A stretch of DNA of 64,000 nt, taken from contig NZ_OBMJ01000001.1 of the NCBI RefSeq assembly GCF_900199205.1, positions 434,001 through 498,000 on the forward strand, in the 5' to 3' direction. A program made the translations under genes and the position numbers. The stretch is from Streptomyces sp. 1331.2. Lineage in GTDB: Bacteria > Actinomycetota > Actinomycetes > Streptomycetales > Streptomycetaceae. Under the pieces are notes generated by a model. It worked only from the letters and a program-made list of their open reading frames with translations, had not been told where the DNA came from and did not search any database. Shown in pieces: positions 17,874-26,390 of the stretch (its first letter is position 1; every line of letters starts with the position of its first letter).

Positions 17874-20153
17874 ATGCCTCCCATCAGTACCTCCATCGCC
17901 CCCTCGGACCCCACCGGCCGTACCGGCGAGGCGTCCTCGGCGGAGCCCACCGGCCGGCGGCGCTTCCTCACCTATCTGCTGGCCGCCCCCACCCTCACCG
18001 TCGCCGCCCGCCTCGGCCTCGACGCCGCCGCCCCCGCGGCCGCGCGGGCCGCCGAGCGCGTGGCGGAGGCCCGGGCCGCCGACGCGCCCCCGCAACTGCT
18101 CGGCCTGCCCGGCATTCCCGACGTCCTCGACCTCGGCGACGCGATGATCCTCGCCGGCCTGCCGACCTCCCACCTGCTGGTGCTGGAGGTCACCCCCGTC
18201 GGGCGGGCCCGGCTGTACCTGCCCCGGCTGGAGGTCGGCCAGGGCCTCACCACCGCGATCGCCATGCTGGTCGCCGAGGAGCTGGACGCCGAACTCACCG
18301 ACGTGGACGTCCCGTTGTCCGACGGGCGCCCCGAGCTGCTGTTCAACCAGCTGACCGGCGGCTCCAACTCGGTGCGCTCGCTGTACGACCCGGTGCGCAG
18401 CGCGGCCGCCGCCGCCCGCGCCCGGCTGGTGACCGCCGCGGCCAGGCGCTGGAACGTTCCGGCAAGCTCCCTGCGCACCGCCGGCTCCGCCGTGCTCGCG
18501 CCCGACGGCCGCCGGGCCGGCTACGGCGAACTCGCCGCCGAGGCCGCCGCCGTGATCCTGCCGGCCGTCCCGGTCACGCCCAAGCCCGCCGACCAGCTGC
18601 GCCTGGTGGGCCGGCCGACCGGCCGGATCGACGCCCGCGACATCGTCACCGGCCGCACCCGGTACGCCGGGGACCTGCAGATCCCGGGCGCCGTGCCCAC
18701 CGTGGTCGCCCGCCCCACCACCGTCAACGGCACCCTCAGGTCCCTGGACGCCTCCGCCGCCCGCGCCATGCCCGGCGTGCTCGGCGTGGTGCAGATCCCC
18801 AGCGGCGTCGCCGTCCTCGCCGAGACCTTCGACCAGGCACTCAAGGCGCGCGACGCACTGCGCACCACCTGGAACCCGGGCCCGGCCGCGGACCTCTCCA
18901 CCGAGGACGTCCGCGCCCGGCTGCGCGCCGCCCATCTGCCGTTCCTCATCCCGCCGTTGCTGACCCAGCACCTGGACGGGGAGTTCGACTTCGCCTTCGT
19001 CAACCACGCCCCGATGGAGGTGCTCACCGCCGTCGCCGACGTCCGGCCGAACCGGGCCGAGCTGTGGTTCGCCGCACAGAGCCCGATCCTCGCCCAGCAG
19101 ACCATAGCCGCCGAACTCGGCTTGCCGCAGAACGCCGTCACCGTCCACGTGGTGCGCGGCGGCGGCTCCTTCGGCCGGCGGCTGTTCTTCGACGCCGCGC
19201 TCGAGGCCGCGCGGATCTCCAAGGCCGCCGGCCGCCCGGTCAAGCTCATGTGGACGCGCAACGACGACATGCGCCACGGCCGGATGCGCCCGGCCAGCCA
19301 CCACCGGATCCGCGCCACCTACGGCCTCGGCCAGGTCCTCACCTGGGAACACCGCGCCGCCACCGTCAAGACCGACCTCGGCCACGGCCTCGGCGAGACG
19401 CTCACCGCCGCCGGGTTCGACCTCTCCCTGGCCGGGCTCAGCCTCGCCCAGGCGTTCTTCCTCCTCACCGAGAAGAACCCGTACAACGTCGGCATCCCCA
19501 CCCAGCTGCTCGCCGAACTGCCCCTGGACCTGCACACCGGCAGCTGGCGCTCGGTCTACTCCGGCACCGTCCGGGTCGCCGACGAGATCATGATGGACGA
19601 GCTCGCCCGCCGGATGGGCCAGGACGAGGTCGCCTTCCGCCGCGCCCGGCTGCGCAGCGCCGCCGGCCGGGCCGTGCTGGACACCGTCGCCGACAAGGGG
19701 AACTGGGGGCGCCCGATGCCCCCCGGCCAGGCGCAGGGGATCGGCTACCACGACGAGAACGGCGGCATCGCCGCCTACCTGGTCGAACTGGACGCCTCCG
19801 ACCGGGCCAACCCCCGGGTCACCAAGGCGGTCGTCGCGGCCGACGTCGGCCGGGTCATCAACCCCACCGGCCTGGAGGCCCAGTTGACCGGCGCGCTGGT
19901 CGACGGCCTCTCGGTGATCCTGCAGGCCGGCAATCACCTCGACAACGGCGCCTTCCGGGAAGGCAGTTACGGTGACTTCCACTACGCGCGGCAGCGGCAC
20001 ACCCCGCCGGTGGTGGAGATCCACCTGATGCCGCCGAGCGGCCCGCCCGGCGGCGCCGGCGAGCTGGGCGTCCCGGCCGCCTCCGCCGCGGTCGCCAACG
20101 CCTACGCCCGCGCGACCGGCACCAGCCCGCGCTCCTTCCCCGTCAACTTCTGA
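17874..20153 (+). CDS. molybdenum hydroxylase large subunit, IorB-type, Tat-exported
   Basis: 759 residues from the ATG at 17874. The N-terminus has a twin-arginine-type signal (TGRRRFLTYLL at about residues 26-36), so the folded enzyme is probably exported. The body matches the aldehyde oxidase/xanthine dehydrogenase large subunit of the isoquinoline 1-oxidoreductase type: AAQSPILAQ, RGGGSFGRRL for cofactor binding and a late GVPAAS with GAGELG, where the glutamate expected for base catalysis sits. It would hydroxylate an N-heterocycle or oxidise an aldehyde with molybdopterin cytosine dinucleotide. The [2Fe-2S] partner gene follows 40 bp downstream. No FAD subunit is seen, as is usual for IorAB. 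The upstream promoter supports this start. Confidence 0.9.
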   Translation: MPPISTSIAPSDPTGRTGEASSAEPTGRRRFLTYLLAAPTLTVAARLGLDAAAPAAARAAERVAEARAADAPPQLLGLPGIPDVLDLGDAMILAGLPTSHLLVLEVTPVGRARLYLPRLEVGQGLTTAIAMLVAEELDAELTDVDVPLSDGRPELLFNQLTGGSNSVRSLYDPVRSAAAAARARLVTAAARRWNVPASSLRTAGSAVLAPDGRRAGYGELAAEAAAVILPAVPVTPKPADQLRLVGRPTGRIDARDIVTGRTRYAGDLQIPGAVPTVVARPTTVNGTLRSLDASAARAMPGVLGVVQIPSGVAVLAETFDQALKARDALRTTWNPGPAADLSTEDVRARLRAAHLPFLIPPLLTQHLDGEFDFAFVNHAPMEVLTAVADVRPNRAELWFAAQSPILAQQTIAAELGLPQNAVTVHVVRGGGSFGRRLFFDAALEAARISKAAGRPVKLMWTRNDDMRHGRMRPASHHRIRATYGLGQVLTWEHRAATVKTDLGHGLGETLTAAGFDLSLAGLSLAQAFFLLTEKNPYNVGIPTQLLAELPLDLHTGSWRSVYSGTVRVADEIMMDELARRMGQDEVAFRRARLRSAAGRAVLDTVADKGNWGRPMPPGQAQGIGYHDENGGIAAYLVELDASDRANPRVTKAVVAADVGRVINPTGLEAQLTGALVDGLSVILQAGNHLDNGAFREGSYGDFHYARQRHTPPVVEIHLMPPSGPPGGAGELGVPAASAAVANAYARATGTSPRSFPVNF

Positions 20154-20193
20154 CGCCCTACCGGCGTCCGGCCCCCGAGGATCCCGACTCCCC

Positions 20194-20664
20194 ATGCCCA
20201 CCCACACCTTCGTCCTCAACGGGCAGCCCGTCACCGTCGAGGCCCCGGACGACATGCCCCTGCTCTGGGTGCTGCGCGACAAGCTCGGCGTCACCGGCCC
20301 CAAGTACGGCTGCGGGGTGGGCGTCTGCCGCGCCTGCACCAGCCACCTCGACGGCCAGGAGTTCCAGCCCTGCACCCGCTCCGTCAAGGACTGCGCCGGA
20401 CACACCGTCACCACCATCGAGGGCCTGGCCGACGGTGACACCCTGCACCCCGTCCAGGAGGCCTGGCTCAGCTGCGACGTCGCCCAGTGCGGCTTCTGCC
20501 AGCCCGGCCAGATCATGGCGGCGGTCGCCCTGCTGCGCCGGACCCCGAACCCGACGGACGCCGACATCGACCAGATCCAGAACGTCTGCCGCTGCGGCAC
20601 CTACCCGCGCATCCGCGCGGCGATCAAGCAGGCGGCCGCCGCCGGGCAGGCTCCGACGCCGTAA
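20194..20664 (+). CDS. [2Fe-2S] subunit of the molybdenum hydroxylase, IorA-type
   Basis: 156 residues with two clusters. The plant-type ferredoxin cluster has the Cys residues of GPKYGCGVGVCRAC and a fourth Cys in PCTRSV. The alpha-helical C-terminal cluster has QCGFCQPGQ and VCRCGTY. Both are typical of the small subunit of two-component molybdenum hydroxylases, which pass electrons from the molybdenum centre to an external acceptor. It follows the catalytic subunit by 40 bp, so both are made from one transcript. It has no signal peptide and would travel with the Tat-exported partner. Confidence 0.95.
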   Translation: MPTHTFVLNGQPVTVEAPDDMPLLWVLRDKLGVTGPKYGCGVGVCRACTSHLDGQEFQPCTRSVKDCAGHTVTTIEGLADGDTLHPVQEAWLSCDVAQCGFCQPGQIMAAVALLRRTPNPTDADIDQIQNVCRCGTYPRIRAAIKQAAAAGQAPTP

Positions 20665-20677
20665 CGCTGACCCGGGA

Positions 20678-21283
20678 CTACCCGACGACCGGTGCCGCCG
20701 GGTCGCGGCCGAAGAAGGCGGCGAGCCGGTCGTACGGCGGGGCGTCCTCGGGGACGGCGACGGCGGGGCCGAAGGCCTGGTGCTCCTCCTCGGTGCCCCG
20801 GTACTCGGGCTTGAGCGCGCCGCGCGCCCAGGCGAGCGCGGTGAGCGCCACCTCGTGGTCCAGCCCGTCGGTGGACTGACCGGTGGCGCGCGCCAAGTCC
20901 CACCCGTGGACGGCGATTTCGGCGATCTGCTGGTCCACCGGGAAGCGGGCCGGCAGGGTGCCGACACCGGGCACCTCAACCGTCCCGTCGAGATCCCCGG
21001 CCGCCCGCCAGGCATCGACCAGTTCCTCGGCTCCGGCCTCGAAGGCGTGCAGCCAGTCCTCCTCCACCCGCTCGAGGGGCTGCGACCAGTCCGGCCGGCC
21101 GCCCCGCGCCCGGACGGTGAACTGCCGCAGGTCGTAGAGCAGATGGCTGACCAGGTCGCCGACGTCCCAGGAGCGGCAGGGGGTCGGGTGGCCTGCCAGT
21201 TCGACGCCGGTGCCGTCGATCAGCCCGGCGGTCTGCGCCAGGGCCCGGGCGAGCAGGCCGATCGGGTCTTCCGCTGCGGTCAT
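20678..21283 (-). CDS. TIGR03086/DinB-like mycothiol-dependent-type protein
   Basis: 201 residues from the ATG at 21283, with GAGAGGTG upstream. The segment TPCRSWDVGDLVSHLLYD near residue 33 is the helix that starts the maleylpyruvate-isomerase/DinB-like four-helix bundle, and VHGWDLARATGQ is the usual HxWDxA motif that supplies metal ligands. Such proteins act with mycothiol in actinomycetes, but most members lack a known substrate. It ends 13 bp after the convergent IorA-type gene. A second member of the family is at 49749-50363. Confidence 0.85.
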   Translation of the reverse strand: MTAAEDPIGLLARALAQTAGLIDGTGVELAGHPTPCRSWDVGDLVSHLLYDLRQFTVRARGGRPDWSQPLERVEEDWLHAFEAGAEELVDAWRAAGDLDGTVEVPGVGTLPARFPVDQQIAEIAVHGWDLARATGQSTDGLDHEVALTALAWARGALKPEYRGTEEEHQAFGPAVAVPEDAPPYDRLAAFFGRDPAAPVVG

Positions 21284-21405
21284 GGCACACACCTCTCGGT
21301 CGGGAGCACGGTCGGGGTACGGGGTCGTGCCGGGTGATCGTAAGCGCGGCCACCGACACCCGCCCGACACGACACCGCGCCCCCTCCCTACCGGCCGTCG
21401 GGCCG

Positions 21406-22179
21406 TCAGGCCGCGAAGCCGCCGTCCACCGCCAGCTCCGTGCCCGTCACGTACCGGCCGTCCTCGCCCGCCAGGTAGGCGACGGCCGCCGCGACCTCCG
21501 CGCCGGTGCCGAAGCGGCCGAGCGCGGTGAGCCCGCTCTGGAACTCCGCGGCCGGCCCCTCGGCCGGGTTCATGTCGGTGTCGATCGGGCCCGGGTGGAC
21601 CACGTTGGCGGTGATCCCGCGCGGGCCGAGCTCCCGGGCCAGCGCCTTGGTCAGGCCGATCAGCGCGGCCTTGCTGGTCGCGTACAGCGTGGCGCCGGGG
21701 AAGGCGACGCGCTTGGCGATGCAGCTGCCGATGGTGACGATCCGTCCGCCGTCGGCCAGGTGCGCGGAGGCCGCCTGGGCGAACAGGAACGGCGCCCGGA
21801 CGTTCACCTCCAGCACCCGGTCGACGTCGGCCGCCGCCAGCTCGCCGATCGGGCCGAGGACGCCGACGCCCGCGTTGTTCACCAGGACGTCCAGCCGCCC
21901 GAACCGCTCCGCCACCGCCGCCACCACGCCGAGCACCGCCTGCGGATCGGCGCTGTCCGCACGGACGGCCCACCCCTGTCGCCCCATCGCGGTGATCTTC
22001 GCGACGACCTCCTCGGCCCGCTGCGCCTCGCCGTGGTACGTCAGGGCCACCTCGGCCCCGTCCTCGGCCAGCCGCAGCGCGATCGCCGCCCCGATCCCCC
22101 GGCTGCCGCCGGTCACCAGGGCCACCTTGCCGTCCAGCACCGCCGCGCCGTTCACGCCGTTCACGCCGTTCATCGTCAT
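21406..22179 (-). CDS. short-chain dehydrogenase/reductase
   Basis: 257 residues. The nucleotide-binding motif GGSRGIGAA, the NNAG turn (LVNNAGVG), the catalytic Tyr-Lys pair in YATSK and the PG motif (VVHPGPIDTDMNP) are all present, so it is a classical SDR that oxidises or reduces an alcohol or ketone, probably with NADPH because an Arg follows the glycine loop. The ATG at 22179 has GGAG three bases upstream; the ATG at 22173 has better spacing. The N-terminus has a short NGVNGVNG repeat that looks like slippage. Substrate unknown. Confidence 0.9.
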   Translation of the reverse strand: MTMNGVNGVNGAAVLDGKVALVTGGSRGIGAAIALRLAEDGAEVALTYHGEAQRAEEVVAKITAMGRQGWAVRADSADPQAVLGVVAAVAERFGRLDVLVNNAGVGVLGPIGELAAADVDRVLEVNVRAPFLFAQAASAHLADGGRIVTIGSCIAKRVAFPGATLYATSKAALIGLTKALARELGPRGITANVVHPGPIDTDMNPAEGPAAEFQSGLTALGRFGTGAEVAAAVAYLAGEDGRYVTGTELAVDGGFAA

Positions 22180-22343
22180 ATCTCCAGAACTCCTCGTTCC
22201 GATCTCGGACATGACTCGATCCTGACCCGGAGCACTTCAAACCTCCGGCGGCATTCGGACGTCGCGTTCAACGTTCAACCATCCCCCGAAACACCCCGCG
22301 CCCCGGCGCGCACGCCGCCCATGGCCTGTCTGACCGAACGAGC

Positions 22344-22378
22344 CGAGCGGCTGCCCCCGTGCAGGGGGCAGCCGCTCG
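22344..22378. terminator. strong hairpin, 15-bp perfect stem
   Basis: CGAGCGGCTGCCCCC pairs perfectly with its complement across a five-base loop. It lies about 125 bp beyond the Rpf gene stop on the minus strand and is the likely terminator for that gene. The 22180-22503 gap has no gene. Confidence 0.75.
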
Positions 22379-22456
22379 ACCGGGGTGCGGGGCTGCGGGG
22401 CGGAGGCCGGGTCTTGCGCTCCGCCGCAGGCTCGCTCAGGGGATCCGCGAGGCGGT

Positions 22457-22497
22457 CGGGCCCGTCAGGTCGGGCCCGTCAGGCGGTCGGGCCCGTC
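22457..22497. repeat. three direct copies of CGGGCCCGTC after the Rpf gene
   Basis: The decamer, itself nearly palindromic, occurs at 22457, 22471 and 22488, right behind the stop codon of the Rpf gene on the minus strand. Its role is unknown; it may add to transcription termination. Confidence 0.6.
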
Positions 22498-22503
22498 GGG
22501 CCG

Positions 22504-23259
22504 TCAGACCGTGAGGGTCTGGCCCGGGAAGATCAGGTCCGGGTCACCACCGATGACGCCGACGTTCCTGCCGTACAGGCTGTCGGTGTCGGTGCCGAAC
22601 TTGGCCGCGATCTCGCTGAGCGTGTCACCGCTCTTGACGGTGTAGTTGCCGCCGGCGGTGTTCGTCGGCGCGACCGGCGCGGACTGCACCGGCTTGGCCG
22701 ACGGCCGGCCCTGCGCCGCCTCCGCGGCCCGGGGCGCCTGCTGCGGCGCGGCGGCGGGCTTGGCCGCCTTCGTGGCCGGCTTGGCCGCCTTGGCGGGCTT
22801 GGCGGCCGGCTTGGCCGCCGGGGCGTCGGAGCCCGCCGAGGTGTCGACGGCGGCCGGGGCGCCGCCCTTGCTCAGACCCGCCTTCTGCGAGCAGACGGGC
22901 CAGGCGCCCGGACCCTGTGCGGCGAGCACCTTCTCGGCGACCGTGATCTGCTGCGCCTTGGTCGCCTGGTTGGCCTGGGGGGCGTACGCGGTGCCGCCGT
23001 ACGCCTTCCAGGTGCTGGGGGTGAACTGCAGTCCGCCGTGGAAGCCGTTGCCGGTGCTGATGCTCCAGTTCCCACCGCTCTCGCACTGGGCGACGGAGTC
23101 CCAGGTCGACGTGGTAGCGGCGGAGGCCGAGGTGGCCGTGACGAGGCCGGCCACCGGCAGGGCCGCGACGGCGGCTCCCGCGATGACCGCCATCCGCACG
23201 CGGTGGCGCTTGGTGGCGGTGGTGTCGGTGGCAGCGGCGGTCTCGTGACGGGGATTCAT
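22504..23259 (-). CDS. resuscitation-promoting factor-like hydrolase with LysM domain
   Basis: 251 residues. A signal peptide ends near residue 48. The Rpf domain (about 52-125) includes [13 protein letters not shown] with the catalytic Glu60, and [10 protein letters not shown]. It resembles a lysozyme-like transglycosylase that cuts peptidoglycan and helps dormant cells and spores resume growth. A long Ala/Lys/Pro-rich linker (about 140-200) leads to a C-terminal LysM domain (about 204-251, [13 protein letters not shown]) for peptidoglycan binding. A ~240-nt leader separates promoter and start codon. In Streptomyces, rpf genes are often controlled by a c-di-AMP riboswitch; that is known for the family, but I cannot recognise the motif here. 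Confidence 0.95.
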   Translation of the reverse strand: MNPRHETAAATDTTATKRHRVRMAVIAGAAVAALPVAGLVTATSASAATTSTWDSVAQCESGGNWSISTGNGFHGGLQFTPSTWKAYGGTAYAPQANQATKAQQITVAEKVLAAQGPGAWPVCSQKAGLSKGGAPAAVDTSAGSDAPAAKPAAKPAKAAKPATKAAKPAAAPQQAPRAAEAAQGRPSAKPVQSAPVAPTNTAGGNYTVKSGDTLSEIAAKFGTDTDSLYGRNVGVIGGDPDLIFPGQTLTV

Positions 23260-23507
23260 ACAAGTCCTCTCGACAAGTCCCGGGCGGGCAGACGGAACCA
23301 GGCCCGGGACATGGGCCGGTCGTTACGCTCACCTCACTCGACGGGCGGCCGCGCACGTGTCGGACGTGCCGTGCCGCCCCGGTCACCTCCGCTCGCCGAC
23401 GGCCCGTTGGAGCCGGCCTGATCGGCGGTCACCGCCCTTGCGCCGTGGGTCAGTCGGCGGGCGGTGCATCGGGGTGAACCCGGGTGGCGCTCGTTGCGCC
23501 GCCAACG
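23260..23507 (-). other. long 5' leader of the Rpf gene, possible regulatory RNA
   Basis: From a predicted start near 23501 to the ATG at 23259 the leader is about 240 nt and GC-rich. Short stems are visible (GGCGC-N5-GCGCC; GGCGGT-ACCGCC). No protein is encoded. A riboswitch is plausible from family precedent, but the conserved core was not recognised. Confidence 0.35.
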
Positions 23508-23537
23508 AAGCTAGGGGGCATCCCCGGAGCGCGGCAA
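23508..23537 (-). promoter_or_regulatory. likely promoter of the Rpf gene
   Basis: On the minus strand, TTGCCG (23537-23532) is followed 18 bases later by TAGCTT (23513-23508). This suits a housekeeping sigma factor and predicts transcription from about 23501. The remaining gap up to 23813 holds no gene I can support. Confidence 0.55.
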
Positions 23538-23813
23538 GCAATTCTTGGACATCGCAGGTCAGTTGACTGTTACCGGCGGTATCGATCAAGAGCCCTTGCC
23601 CGACTTGACCGGGTTTGACCGCATTTTCAAGATCAGATGATCGATCTCCGTGCTTGCGCTCACACCTGTCCAATCGCGAAGCCCGGCACACCATCCACCC
23701 AGAGCGATCGTTTGCTGACGCACCGTCACCGCCAGAGCCGGAGTTCCCGGTTCCACGCAGCCGTCGAGTGGCATCCGCCACACCCGACACCGTCCGCGAT
23801 CGTACGGATACGC

Positions 23814-24503
23814 TCAGCTCCGGCCGTCGAGCTCCGCATCCCGCGCCAGCAACGCCGCCTGGACCCGGTTCTCGCAGCCCAGCTTGGCCAGGATCCGGCT
23901 CACGTACGTCTTCACCGTCGCCTCGCTCATGTGGATCCGGGCCCCCGCGTCGGCATTGGACAGACCCTCGCCGAGCAGCGCCAACACCTCCAGCTCACGC
24001 CCGGTCAGCACCTCCAGCCGGCGCCGGGCCGCGGCACTGCGGGCGGCCAGCGAGCCGCTGCGCCCGTCCGCCAGCGAGTCGACGATGTGCCGGGTGGCGG
24101 CCGGGGAGAGGAAGGCGTTGCCGCCCGCCGCTGCCCGGACGGCCTGGATCAGCTCGTTCGGCGCGGTGTCCTTGAGCAGGAAGCCGGCTCCGCCCTCGGT
24201 CACGGCGCGCAGGACGTTCTCGCGCTCCCCGAAGGTGGTGAGGATCAGCGCCCGCGCCCCGGGCGCAACCCTGGCCAACTCCCCGAGCGCCGTGAGCCCG
24301 TCCATCACCGGCATCTGGATGTCCAGCAGCACCACGTCCACCCGGTGCGACCGCGCCAGCTCCAGCGCCTCCCGACCGTCGGCGGCCTCCGCGACCACCT
24401 CGATGTCGTCGGCGGAGCCCAGGATCATCCTGATCCCGGCCCGGATCAGCGGCTCGTCGTCGGCGACGAGGACTCGGATCACGCTGGTCATTCCGCTGGC
24501 CAT
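23814..24503 (-). CDS. LuxR/NarL-family response regulator
   Basis: 229 residues. The receiver domain has the acidic pair DDE (about 15-17), the phosphoacceptor Asp61 in LLDIQMPVMDG, and LKD near 110. The C-terminal helix-turn-helix (about 165-225) starts LTGRELEVLALLGEGLSNADAG, typical of NarL/LuxR. The gene lies 78 bp downstream of a histidine kinase on the same strand, so they form a two-component pair. The ATG at 24503 has GAGGGG just upstream; a second ATG is four codons later. The targets are unknown. Confidence 0.93.
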   Translation of the reverse strand: MASGMTSVIRVLVADDEPLIRAGIRMILGSADDIEVVAEAADGREALELARSHRVDVVLLDIQMPVMDGLTALGELARVAPGARALILTTFGERENVLRAVTEGGAGFLLKDTAPNELIQAVRAAAGGNAFLSPAATRHIVDSLADGRSGSLAARSAAARRRLEVLTGRELEVLALLGEGLSNADAGARIHMSEATVKTYVSRILAKLGCENRVQAALLARDAELDGRS

Positions 24504-24581
24504 TCCCCTCGAACGGTGATGCGACTACATCACCATCCTCACATCTCCACCGACCCGCCCCGACCACCGGTCCGACGGGCG

Positions 24582-26252
24582 TCAGTTCTTGGTGACGTAC
24601 TCCTGCTTGTCCACCAGCACCCCGTCCTTGAAGCAGAACCGCGCCACGTGGTCGTCGTCCCAGCCGGTGTCCGACTGGTCGCCGAGGAGGTACCAGCGGC
24701 AGCGCGAGCCCTCCGGCGGGGTCGGCCCGGTCCCCTTGTACTGGTCGACGAAGAAGTCGTTGCCGGGCGGCAGCTCGCGCACCGCCTCGGCCTCCGGCGC
24801 ACCGACCTGGATCCGCTCGTACGCCGGCCTGCCCACCGTCGCGTCCCGGGAGCCGCCGACGAAGGCCACCACGCCCCAGACACACAGCGCCAGCACGGTC
24901 AGCCCGACGCCCACCACACCGAGTGCGCAGCCCAGCGCCGGGCTGCGCCGCCCGCCCTCCCCCTCGCCGGACGGCGACAGGCCCTCGAACGCCCAGTCGT
25001 CCGCGCCGGCGGCGGCCGCGGCGCCCTCCCCGGCACCCTCCGCCGCCTCGTACGGCAGCACGGCGGCCAGCCGGAACCCCTGGTCGGGGGTCGGCCCGGC
25101 GTGCACCATGCCGCCGACCAGCCGGGCGCGCTCCCGCAGCCCGGTCAGCCCCTGACCGCCGCTGACTGCCGGGCCCGCACCGGCGCGCACGCCCACCAGC
25201 TCCGGCGTGCGCGCGTTGGTCACCTCCACCACCAGCGCGTCCGGCTCGTACCGGAGCGCGACGCCGATCGGCGCGCCGGGGGCGTGCTTGTGCGCGTTGG
25301 TGAGCGCCTCCTGCACGATCCGGTACGCCGCGTGGTCGACGGCCGCCGGCAGCGGGCGCCGCTCACCCTCCCGGGAGAGCACGACCTCGGCCCCGGCCGC
25401 CCGCGAGGACTCCACCAGCCCCTCGATCCCGTCCGCCCCGCCCCGGGCGGGCCCCCCGGCCACCGCCCCCGGCGTCGGCGGCAGCGCCGTCGACTCGTCG
25501 TGCAGCACCCCGACCACCTCGCGCAGCTCGCGCATCGCCGCGACCGCCGCCTGCCGCAGGACGCCGACCGCCTCCCGCTGGCGGTCGGTGAGCGTGCGGT
25601 CCACCTCCAGCGCGCCGGAGTGCACCGAGATCAGCGCCAGCTGGTGGCCCAGGCTGTCGTGCATGTCCTGGGCGATCCGGTGCCGCTCGCGCAGCCGCGC
25701 CTGGTGCACCACCATGGCCCGCTCGCGCAGCAGCTGGTCGTTGCGCTCGCGCAGCGCGTCCAGCAGGGCGCGCCGCTGCGCGCGGTAGCGGCCGTAGAGC
25801 GCGGGCAGCACGGCGAGCACCAGGAAGCCGCCGAGCGACAGCCCGAGGACCAGCTTCGGCGAGGTGGTGGTGGCGTCCTTCAGCACGCCCGTCACGGTGA
25901 ACAGCAGCCAGCCGAGGACGAAGGTGCCGACCAGCGTCCAGACCCGGCGGATCCGCGCCCCGGCCGTCCAGCCCGCGCAGATCAGCAGCAGCACCGGCCC
26001 GCCTGACCAGCCGGTGGCGGCCGCGGCGGCCAGCAGCACGGTGGCCGGCAGGCCGCGCCGCAGCACCCACAGCAGTGCGACGCCGATGCCGAAGGGCACG
26101 GCCAGGCCGGTGGAGCCGGCGAGCTCCAGCAGGGCGGCGAAACCGCCCATCAGCAGGGCGAGCGCGGCCTCACCCACCACCCGCCGGGGCCGCCAGGGCC
26201 CGGGCAGTGCCGTCCGTACCGCCTTCTTCCAGGCCCGTGCGATCGCATCCAC
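24582..26252 (-). CDS. NarL-type sensor histidine kinase with extra C-terminal domain
   Basis: 556 residues. Four to five N-terminal membrane helices (about 27-62, 68-95, 105-122, 135-153) are followed by a HisKA_3 helix, with phosphoacceptor His198 in AQDMHDSLGHQL, and an ATPase domain with NAHKHA (N-box) and GQGLTGLRERA. This is the DesK/LiaS class, usually ending there. Here about 130 further residues follow: an acidic-Gly linker, a hydrophobic helix (about 440-468) and a ~85-residue domain with two Cys (SRCRWYLLG, RFCFKDG) that resembles a small SmpA/BLIP-like sensor or inhibitor fold. This end would lie outside the cell. It probably partners the downstream LuxR regulator. Confidence 0.9.
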   Translation of the reverse strand: MDAIARAWKKAVRTALPGPWRPRRVVGEAALALLMGGFAALLELAGSTGLAVPFGIGVALLWVLRRGLPATVLLAAAAATGWSGGPVLLLICAGWTAGARIRRVWTLVGTFVLGWLLFTVTGVLKDATTTSPKLVLGLSLGGFLVLAVLPALYGRYRAQRRALLDALRERNDQLLRERAMVVHQARLRERHRIAQDMHDSLGHQLALISVHSGALEVDRTLTDRQREAVGVLRQAAVAAMRELREVVGVLHDESTALPPTPGAVAGGPARGGADGIEGLVESSRAAGAEVVLSREGERRPLPAAVDHAAYRIVQEALTNAHKHAPGAPIGVALRYEPDALVVEVTNARTPELVGVRAGAGPAVSGGQGLTGLRERARLVGGMVHAGPTPDQGFRLAAVLPYEAAEGAGEGAAAAAGADDWAFEGLSPSGEGEGGRRSPALGCALGVVGVGLTVLALCVWGVVAFVGGSRDATVGRPAYERIQVGAPEAEAVRELPPGNDFFVDQYKGTGPTPPEGSRCRWYLLGDQSDTGWDDDHVARFCFKDGVLVDKQEYVTKN

Positions 26253-26390
26253 CCGTCGAGGCTAACGGGCCGGTCCGCGCGGACGCCGTCCACCTTCGTC
26301 GCCGCCCGCGCCGACGAAAGTCGCCCGGTCGCACCGCCCCTCGGCGGTCGTCGCATCCGCCGCGCACACCGGCCCCGCACCGCCGCCCGC

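Noticed and set aside
23260..23510. A c-di-AMP (ydaO-type) riboswitch before the Rpf gene
   Set aside because: Family precedent exists, but I could not recognise the conserved core by eye; it is listed only as a structured leader to be tested.
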